NCBI GenBank assembly: GCA_964350135.1
Contig: CAYGJN010000044.1
Coordinates: 1-19,548, forward strand
Direction of reading: 5' to 3'
Source of the DNA: CAYGJN01 sp964350135
GTDB lineage: Bacteria > Bdellovibrionota > Bacteriovoracia > Bacteriovoracales > Bacteriovoracaceae
Length of the DNA stretch: 19,548 nt
A program made the translations under genes and the position numbers. This document shows, one piece after another, positions 13,585 through 19,548 of the stretch (the stretch's first letter is position 1; every line of letters begins with the position of its first letter). The notes beneath the pieces are model-generated. The model made no database searches. It was not told the origin of the DNA and worked only from the letters and a program-made list of their open reading frames with translations.

Positions 13585-16206
13585 ATGACGCAAAACGTAG
13601 TTAGCATTGAAACTATTATAGAAAGTAAAACTAAGCTTACCCCTATGATGGCCCAATATGCTGAGATCAAAAAAAACTATCAAGACTCAATTTTACTTTT
13701 TCGAATGGGAGACTTTTATGAAGTCTTTTTTGAAGATGCCCATAAGGCGAGCCAGGTTTTAAATATTGCCCTCACACATAGAGGAAAAATTGGGGAATAC
13801 AAAATCCCTATGGCCGGAATTCCTCATCACGCAGCTAATACTTATATTGACCGATTAACCAGTGCTGGCTTACGAGCTGCTATTTGCGAACAGGTTGAAG
13901 ACCCAAAAGCATCTAAAGGAATTGTTAAAAGAGCTGTTACTCAGGTAGTAAGCCCTGGAATGCCTTATGATGTAGATAGAGCTGAAGCAAATCAGAATCA
14001 ATACATGGTTACTGTCTGTCATTCGAGGAATATTTTTTACCTAGCACTTCTTGACTACACAACCGGTGATTTTATCGGCACAACTGCAGCAACAGAGCTT
14101 GAACTTATAGAGAAAATTGCTCTTTACTCCCCTAAAGAGGTTATTAGTTTTTTAGGTCAGTGGGAAAATTACCCACAAATGGAAAACTTCTTAAAAGATA
14201 GAAGTATTCTTAATACTCATTTAAGCCTTGAGCATTTTGATCCTAAGATAAATCACCTCTATATTGAAAAACTTATTAAGAATTATAAAAAAGATACCGT
14301 ACTGCAAGAAACTCCAGAAGTTCTAAATGCAGTCTCGGCGCTTTCTTATTATGTTTGTTCTACACAAAAACAAGAAAACTATGTTCATATCCGTCCATTT
14401 AGAATGGAACAAGTTGAGGGATATCTTAAAATTGGCCTCAATACTTTAAAAGGAATTGAAATTTTTCCTAAATCAAAGGAAACATATAAAGATTCTCTTT
14501 TAGGATTTTTTGATCGCGCAAAAACCTCAATGGGCTCTCGTGAACTTAAAAGAATTTTCACACGCCCTTTGACTGACCTCTCAAAAATTGAACAAAGACA
14601 AAATATTATTAGCACATTTATCTCTGATACAGATCTTTTAAAAGAGATTAGAGAAAGTTTAACTGGCATCCGTGATATTGAAAGAGTTATGGCCAAGGTT
14701 TCAAATAGAAAGGCCAATGGCGCAGACTTATTAAACCTTGCCCATGCAATATCTGTCTATAATACACTTTGGAAAAAGCTCAGTTCACTTGGTCCAGAAG
14801 TTCATGAAAAGCTAACAACTAATGTATTAAAAAAACTAACAACTCTTGCTGCTAGATTAAGTGCAACATTAAATGATGAAATTGGTGCCAACCTTGAAAA
14901 AGGTAATTTAATAAGGCCTGGTGCTGATAAAAAAAGAGACCGTCTTTTTAAGCTTACACAAAATACTGCTCAAACTATTGTTGAGCTTGAAAATCACTAC
15001 AAAGAAATCTCTGGTGTAACTAAACTTCGCATTAAGCATAATAATGTTTTTGGCTATTTTATAGAGATTTCAAAAGGTCAATCTGATAAGGCCCATAAAT
15101 CATTTGTTCGAAAACAAACTCTTGTTAATTGTGAGAGGTATACAACAGATGAACTTTCAAAACTTGAAAAAGAAATCCTTCATGCTAAGGACAAACTCTA
15201 TCATTTAGAGAGAAAAATATTCAATGATTTGCTTGCAGATGTTACAGCTCTATCAAAAGAACTTCTTAATCTTTCAAGAAGTTTTGGAAAACTTGATACA
15301 TTATGCGCACTTGCATGGGTTGCCCGTGTTGAGGATTTTTATAAACCAGAAATTTCAGATAATAAAAAGATTTTAAAGATTGAAGGAGCATGGCACCCTC
15401 TTATCAAAAATAATATTCAAGATCTTTTTATCCCACATGACTTAGAGCTTAATAGTGATAAGTATTTTGGTCTTATAACAGGTCCTAATATGGCCGGTAA
15501 GACAACTGTTATGAGAGAAATGGCCATTATCCAGTTTCTTGCACAGATTGGATCTTTTGTTCCTGCAAAGAAAGCTGAGCTTGGGATTTGCGATTATATT
15601 TTCAGCAGACTTGGAGCCAATGACGATATAGTAAATGGTCAATCAACTTTCATGGTTGAAATGAGTGAGACTGCAAGTATTTTAAGACATGCAACAGACA
15701 AAAGCTTTATCATCCTTGATGAAGTTGGACGTGGAACATCTACATACGATGGAATGAGTATTGCTTGGGCACTTGTAGAGCATTTTGCCAATGAAACAAA
15801 AGCGCTTTGTCTTTTTTCTACTCACTACCATGAGCTAATAGATTTAGTGAATGATATTGATTCTGCCAAAAACCTAACTGTTGAAACCATTAATCATAAA
15901 GGTGAAGTTAAATTTCTATACCGTCTTATTGAAGCTGGTGCAAGTCAGAGTTTTGGTCTCTATGTAGCAAAGCTAGCTGGAGTGCCCAAAACTGTTCTTA
16001 AAAGATCGGAGAGAATCTTAAGAGAACTTGAAAAAAACCACAAACTAGAATCAAACAAAATGGACTTAGATCAATTATCTCTTTTTGAAAACCAAGACCA
16101 GACTTCTACAATTGAGCTAGACCTTAAAAATCTTGATGTAATGAATATGACTCCACTAGAAGCCATAAATAAGCTCTATCAAATTCAGTCAGAACTTAAG
16201 CATTAA
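13585..16206 (+). CDS. mutS: DNA mismatch repair protein MutS
   Basis: Recognises mismatches and recruits MutL. 873 residues from ATG 13585, full family length. The mismatch-reading Phe-x-Glu motif is F44-Y-E46 in GDFYEVFFEDA. The C-terminal ATPase has Walker A GPNMAGKTT at 633-641 (usually AGKS; here Thr), DDIVNGQSTFMVEMSE, Walker B IILDEVGRGTSTYDG with Asp712-Glu713, and FSTHYHEL. Near the end, QLSLF at 830-834 is a textbook beta-clamp binding motif that would tie it to replication. The frame is open back to 13492, overlapping lptCA, but only ATG 13585 has a ribosome site (GAGGAT) and gives the normal N-terminus. It is divergent from the Lpt operon. Confidence 0.97.
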   Translation: MTQNVVSIETIIESKTKLTPMMAQYAEIKKNYQDSILLFRMGDFYEVFFEDAHKASQVLNIALTHRGKIGEYKIPMAGIPHHAANTYIDRLTSAGLRAAICEQVEDPKASKGIVKRAVTQVVSPGMPYDVDRAEANQNQYMVTVCHSRNIFYLALLDYTTGDFIGTTAATELELIEKIALYSPKEVISFLGQWENYPQMENFLKDRSILNTHLSLEHFDPKINHLYIEKLIKNYKKDTVLQETPEVLNAVSALSYYVCSTQKQENYVHIRPFRMEQVEGYLKIGLNTLKGIEIFPKSKETYKDSLLGFFDRAKTSMGSRELKRIFTRPLTDLSKIEQRQNIISTFISDTDLLKEIRESLTGIRDIERVMAKVSNRKANGADLLNLAHAISVYNTLWKKLSSLGPEVHEKLTTNVLKKLTTLAARLSATLNDEIGANLEKGNLIRPGADKKRDRLFKLTQNTAQTIVELENHYKEISGVTKLRIKHNNVFGYFIEISKGQSDKAHKSFVRKQTLVNCERYTTDELSKLEKEILHAKDKLYHLERKIFNDLLADVTALSKELLNLSRSFGKLDTLCALAWVARVEDFYKPEISDNKKILKIEGAWHPLIKNNIQDLFIPHDLELNSDKYFGLITGPNMAGKTTVMREMAIIQFLAQIGSFVPAKKAELGICDYIFSRLGANDDIVNGQSTFMVEMSETASILRHATDKSFIILDEVGRGTSTYDGMSIAWALVEHFANETKALCLFSTHYHELIDLVNDIDSAKNLTVETINHKGEVKFLYRLIEAGASQSFGLYVAKLAGVPKTVLKRSERILRELEKNHKLESNKMDLDQLSLFENQDQTSTIELDLKNLDVMNMTPLEAINKLYQIQSELKH

Positions 16207-16342
16207 TTCTTTTAAAAATTTTATATATTGAAATGTTCTTTCCATGTTTTTGAAGAAATGGATGAGTTGTCCAAAAAATACCGGTATGAGCATCTTTTTT
16301 ATAAGCATAATAAGCAGGGGGGAACTCTTTTAGTAAGTAATA

Positions 16343-16360
16343 TTACAGATATATCTGTAA
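16343..16360. repeat. Perfect 18-base palindrome
   Basis: TTACAGATATATCTGTAA is fully self-complementary. It could be a dimeric-regulator operator or a cruciform-forming site. It lies 115 bases before the RDD gene start. No known regulator's consensus is matched that I can name. Confidence 0.7.
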
Positions 16361-16410
16361 GCGATAGATATGATCTAAATAATTGCCGCGGAATTCTTTA
16401 AATCCAATAA

Positions 16411-16436
16411 CTTAGTGGGGTTCATCTCCCACTAAG
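16411..16436. other. Strong hairpin, 9 base pairs
   Basis: CTTAGTGGG, an 8-base loop and CCCACTAAG. The tail that follows is C-rich (CCCCCTT), not T-rich, so it is not a standard intrinsic terminator on the plus strand. It could be an RNA leader element of the RDD gene, a barrier at the mutS mRNA end, or an operator. Confidence 0.6.
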
Positions 16437-16474
16437 CCCCCTTAATTATCATTGGATATTTCCGATAAGAGCTT

Positions 16475-17056
16475 GTGAAGCCAAATATAAGCCGTAGGCT
16501 ATCAGCATATTCACTAGATTTTTCAGCAGCTTTTGTGGTGACAATGGCCATGATTGCTGGAGCCAACTCTTTTGCTACAACTTATTTTAATAATCTTTCT
16601 TCAAACCAATTAAACAAAGTCCTTTTTAGTTATTTATCACTTATAGGACCATTGTTTTTATTTAATTTGTTTAGCTATTTTTTACTAACAAATTACTGGG
16701 GACAAGGTAGGTCATTAGGTGCAGTTTTTTGTGATATTGAAACACGTGGTAAGCATTTTAAGGAAATAACATTTTCAAGCTCAATTACAAAAAGTTTTAT
16801 TCAGACTTTTTATTTTATAACTATTTTCACTGGTCCTTTTAGCCTCCTCCTCTTTCTTTTTCCTCTTTTAAGAGAAGACCAAAGGGGTCTATCTAGTATT
16901 CTTTCAAGTACTGATTTTTGGGAACAAGGACGTCTAGAAACTACCCTTCCGGCCATTGTTAAAACTAGTGAAAATGAACTTGATAATGTACTCACTCTTC
17001 CTACTGGCCCAACGATTCTCATGGAGCCAGGCTCTAGTAAAAAGAAGGCTGCCTAG
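16475..17056 (+). CDS. RDD family membrane protein
   Basis: A 193-residue inner-membrane protein. ISRRLSAYSLDF at the start matches the RDD-family first motif (RRxxAYxxD), followed by three predicted membrane spans near 13-33, 48-72 and 108-132. WGQGRSLGAVF corresponds to the family's G-Q-(T/S)-x-G-K-x-x-x-G loop and LREDQRGLSSILSSTD to the final D-x-x-x-R-x-L motif. The last 50 residues are a soluble tail ending in SSKKKAA. Family function is poorly defined (some members are linked to ion transport). The start is GTG 16475 with AAGAG close upstream. No operon partner is obvious. Confidence 0.75.
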   Translation: MKPNISRRLSAYSLDFSAAFVVTMAMIAGANSFATTYFNNLSSNQLNKVLFSYLSLIGPLFLFNLFSYFLLTNYWGQGRSLGAVFCDIETRGKHFKEITFSSSITKSFIQTFYFITIFTGPFSLLLFLFPLLREDQRGLSSILSSTDFWEQGRLETTLPAIVKTSENELDNVLTLPTGPTILMEPGSSKKKAA

Positions 17057-17135
17057 GTTTTTAACACCTATAAAATTTACAACTTAAATTTCAACAATAA
17101 CTTCCTATGCTAATTAGTAAGCTTAGGAGCAAATC

Positions 17136-18938
17136 ATGAAATTATCACTACTTATTCTAGGAATACTCTCCTTTAACCTATTCGCCGAACCAGTAAATTC
17201 TATCGTTACACAAAGTAAAAGCTTATGCCCAATGCCCACAGAGCATCATAGCAAGGTCTTAAGAGACCTCCAGGTCCTTCAAGAGAACTTTGATAAGCGT
17301 CCAGAATGCCAGCTCAATAGTGCCAGTATTGTTGATATGAGAAAGCTAATAACAAGTGATGAAAGGAAAAGAATATTTGGTTATTTAAAAAATGACATAC
17401 AAGAATTAACTCAAGAAGAAACTGATGAAGTCAGAGACTATACCATCAAGATTGCTGAAACAACCAATAACCTTATTTCAAGCATTCAAAACTCAAGCTG
17501 CAAGAAAAGTAAAGAAGAAGGCACTCTTGTTACTATTGCTACAGTTATTGAAGAGACTTCAACTCTCGTTCATTCATTAAAAGGTCCATATGGAGCCCCT
17601 ATTCAAGTTGGCGCAGCTGTATTTGCGGGTGCTTTAAGGGGAATTTCAAGAATTGTTGAAAATCAAGGCTTCAAATTTAACAAGATAGAGCATCGAAGAC
17701 TTTATGAAAAAAATCTGTGCATCTACGATAAAATCTCACAAGGAGTTCTTGAAATTCTAGTTCCTGAAATTAAAACCGACGCCCTTGAGCTTTTATTCAA
17801 TCAAACAATTACAAAAATAGATGTACTAAGAAGAGATTGCTCAGACTGCATGCCTCTTTTTAATACTCTTGTCATAAAGGATAAACTTGAAAGAGAGGCA
17901 AAAAAATTAGGACAGGAAGTTCTAAGACTTGAAGGAGGCTCAGGCAATAGGGTCTATAAATGTGGAGCCTATGCTCATCTCATTTCAAGTAAAGAAGGCC
18001 CAGTTCAAAAAATGATGAACCTTATTGATAATAACTTAGTAGAAATGGCTGCCCATGTAGATTCTTATAATCAACTTCAAGAAAGCCTTAATATTTTTGA
18101 TCAACAACTTCCTACAATAGATAAATGTATTAATACAGACTTGGAAAAGGTTACTGGAACTAACCGAATTGCCAGAGGAGCGATGGAGCTCTACATTCTT
18201 TATTTTAACGATTTTATCGATAATAATATTCGCTTTCACCAAAAACTTGCTAATAAAGCATTTGAGCAAAAAGCTGGAGATTATCTACTTTCAACATATA
18301 GCCGAGTTAAGTGGGCCAATAGAGAAATTAAAAATAATAGCATTATGTCAAGGCCAGGATCTGAGATGATTACAATGGATATAGGGATGCTTAAAGAGGA
18401 CCTAGATGAGTTTGTATACGACAAACAAACACCTAAGTACTTAAAACAACTTCTTAAAAGTGCAAAAGAAAAACTTTCTAATTATGACAAGGTATTCAAG
18501 AAGTTAGATATGCAAAAAAGAGTAAACTACAGCCTTGAAGATGCTCTGCAAGATAGTGATGCATTTATGGAAGCAATAGAAGCTTTGTATGATACTGACC
18601 AGAACCTGGTATCGAATTTTTATAGTGAACTCTCTCGAAGATTAACACCTTACTATGTGGCCATGAATAATTTTTTAAATATGCAAAACTATTGCAATTA
18701 TTTTTCCAAAATTGGAAAAATTCAAGATCCGATCCTAGAGGTTTGCACTAGTGAAAAGGCTGTCTCTCTTAAAGAAGATTTTGATAAAAGGCAATTAGAG
18801 CTTGTACCTCTTAAGAAATTCTTGTTTTGGGCCGATAGAATTTTCAATCAAGACGTTAAATGGATGTATGAGCTAGCAGATCATTATGAGAATTGGAATA
18901 AAAGCCAGTCTCCATTGACTCCTGCAACTCAAAACTAA
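17136..18938 (+). CDS. Exported 600-residue mainly helical protein, unknown function
   Basis: No family is recognised. A signal peptide is clear (residues 1-17, SLLILGILSFNLF, cleavage after Ala17 before EPVNS). The mature part is charged, largely helical with possible coiled-coil stretches, and has one weakly hydrophobic Gly/Ala-rich segment around 150-170 (GAPIQVGAAVFAGAL). Ten cysteines are spread along it, including DCSDC, consistent with disulfides after export. AGGAG lies 7 bases before the ATG. A lipoprotein gene starts 9 bases after its stop, so the two probably act together at the cell envelope. Its size and lack of known motifs make it a lineage-specific candidate. Confidence 0.75.
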   Translation: MKLSLLILGILSFNLFAEPVNSIVTQSKSLCPMPTEHHSKVLRDLQVLQENFDKRPECQLNSASIVDMRKLITSDERKRIFGYLKNDIQELTQEETDEVRDYTIKIAETTNNLISSIQNSSCKKSKEEGTLVTIATVIEETSTLVHSLKGPYGAPIQVGAAVFAGALRGISRIVENQGFKFNKIEHRRLYEKNLCIYDKISQGVLEILVPEIKTDALELLFNQTITKIDVLRRDCSDCMPLFNTLVIKDKLEREAKKLGQEVLRLEGGSGNRVYKCGAYAHLISSKEGPVQKMMNLIDNNLVEMAAHVDSYNQLQESLNIFDQQLPTIDKCINTDLEKVTGTNRIARGAMELYILYFNDFIDNNIRFHQKLANKAFEQKAGDYLLSTYSRVKWANREIKNNSIMSRPGSEMITMDIGMLKEDLDEFVYDKQTPKYLKQLLKSAKEKLSNYDKVFKKLDMQKRVNYSLEDALQDSDAFMEAIEALYDTDQNLVSNFYSELSRRLTPYYVAMNNFLNMQNYCNYFSKIGKIQDPILEVCTSEKAVSLKEDFDKRQLELVPLKKFLFWADRIFNQDVKWMYELADHYENWNKSQSPLTPATQN

Positions 18939-18947
18939 AGGATTATA

Positions 18948-19523
18948 ATGAAATTCTGGAGATATTTAAGCTTAGTTTTTTTAGTCGTTTCATGTGCTAG
19001 TGTTAAAATTGATACAAGAAAGATAAAAAAAGTATCCGCTCAACATTATAAGAACTCCTTAATGCTTCCTCTTCTTGCTTACGTGAAATGTACAAACCTC
19101 AAGGGTGGTAAGGATGCAGTCGGAACTATTCACTACAGCCTCAAAATTCAAAATGACCAGTTTTCTGTTTCTGACTTTTCAATTGACTTATTTGGGAAGA
19201 AGACAAACGAGAACTGTGCTTCTCGTTTAAGTGCTCTTTCCAGTGAAATGTTAGATGACCTTACTGAAAAATATACTGAACATGCAGGTATTGAATTAAA
19301 AAAAATGTATGTCGATACAGTTAAGCTTGAGATCTACTTCTTAGAAGGCAAAAATCCTACTGGCTTTACAACTCCAGCGAGAGGGGAAGTTAGTTACAAA
19401 GAGACAAATATCAAAAGTTCTAATTACCTAAGTTCAGATGTTGATGTTTTTGGTGAGTATGCTAAAGCACATCTTATTGGCAAAACAATGGGCTCAATCT
19501 TCTCTGCTTTGATTATTAAATAG
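18948..19523 (+). CDS. Lipoprotein, unknown function
   Basis: A 191-residue protein with an N-terminal hydrophobic stretch and lipobox VVSC, so Cys16 is the likely lipidated residue. Residue +2 is Ala, not Asp, which in enterobacteria would favour transport to the outer membrane. Two further cysteines (in VKCTNL and ENCASR) may pair. The middle resembles alternating strands (GTIHYSLKIQNDQFSVSDFSIDLFG). It ends with a Gly- and Ile-rich stretch, MGSIFSALIIK. AAGGA stands 7 bases before the ATG. It follows the exported protein gene after 9 bases, so the two are probably one transcription unit. Confidence 0.78.
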   Translation: MKFWRYLSLVFLVVSCASVKIDTRKIKKVSAQHYKNSLMLPLLAYVKCTNLKGGKDAVGTIHYSLKIQNDQFSVSDFSIDLFGKKTNENCASRLSALSSEMLDDLTEKYTEHAGIELKKMYVDTVKLEIYFLEGKNPTGFTTPARGEVSYKETNIKSSNYLSSDVDVFGEYAKAHLIGKTMGSIFSALIIK

Positions 19524-19548
19524 ATTTTGTCATCTCACCAGTCTGAAC

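Larger units (their letters stand above)
16207..16474. other. Intergenic region with inverted repeats, no confident gene
   Basis: A 268-base gap between mutS and the RDD gene. It holds a perfect 18-base palindrome, a 9-pair hairpin, a weaker TTATC/GATAA repeat (16446-16450 and 16464-16468) just before the ribosome site of the next gene, and a run of six G at 16317-16322. A minus-strand frame of 48 codons (16196-16342) is open but has no start codon. No intrinsic terminator with a T run follows mutS. Confidence 0.6.

Noticed and set aside
16207..16232. AT-rich TTTTAAAAATTTTA stretch after mutS as an intrinsic terminator
   Set aside because: A stem made only of A-T pairs is too weak and there is no GC core, so I did not call it.
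16265..16340. A 23-codon plus-strand frame starting ATGAGTTGT in the mutS-RDD gap
   Set aside because: There is no proper ribosome site and the composition is unremarkable, so it is too short to support.

Overview
The window is AT-rich bacterial chromosome, densely packed with genes on both strands. It contains no rRNA, tRNA, CRISPR array or recognisable mobile element. The gene content points to a Gram-negative, LPS-making bacterium: Lpt transport genes sit next to rpoN and hpf. Several secreted or lipid-anchored proteins match nothing I know. Low G+C, orphan secreted proteins and KARI/Lpt oddities are reminiscent of Bdellovibrionota (Bacteriovorax/Halobacteriovorax-like), but that assignment is an inference. 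A run of 10 N at 671-680 shows this is a scaffolded, possibly metagenomic, assembly.

Region 1 (1-1190, minus strand): a fold-type-IV aminotransferase (PabC-like, broken by the N gap), yacG, and the N-terminus of an inositol-monophosphatase-family enzyme.

Region 2 (1311-7109, plus strand): six genes, each overlapping the next. They are an IlvC-like (KARI-like) reductase, panB, coaX, coaBC, panC and hflX. Read as a pathway they run from 2-ketoisovalerate to 4'-phosphopantetheine. The ketopantoate reductase step has no panE here and is best explained by the divergent KARI homologue at the head of the operon. This is the most interesting system in the window.

Region 3 (7110-9862, mixed): a hidden 31-residue single-span membrane protein (minus), a free-standing tRNA-binding OB-fold protein followed by a stand-alone cyclic-nucleotide-binding domain, a convergent degenerate receiver-domain protein, an 84-residue unknown protein overlapping a nitroreductase, and a small secreted cysteine protein behind a good sigma70-type promoter with a long leader.

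Region 4 (9910-13500, minus strand): the LPS-transport/sigma54 cluster, with an apparently fused LptC-LptA protein, then lptB, rpoN and hpf. It starts at an extended -10 promoter so close to the first ATG that the mRNA may be leaderless.

Region 5 (13585-19523, plus strand): mutS with a beta-clamp motif, a 268-base gap holding inverted repeats, an RDD-family membrane protein, a 600-residue exported protein and a lipoprotein that probably form a two-gene unit.
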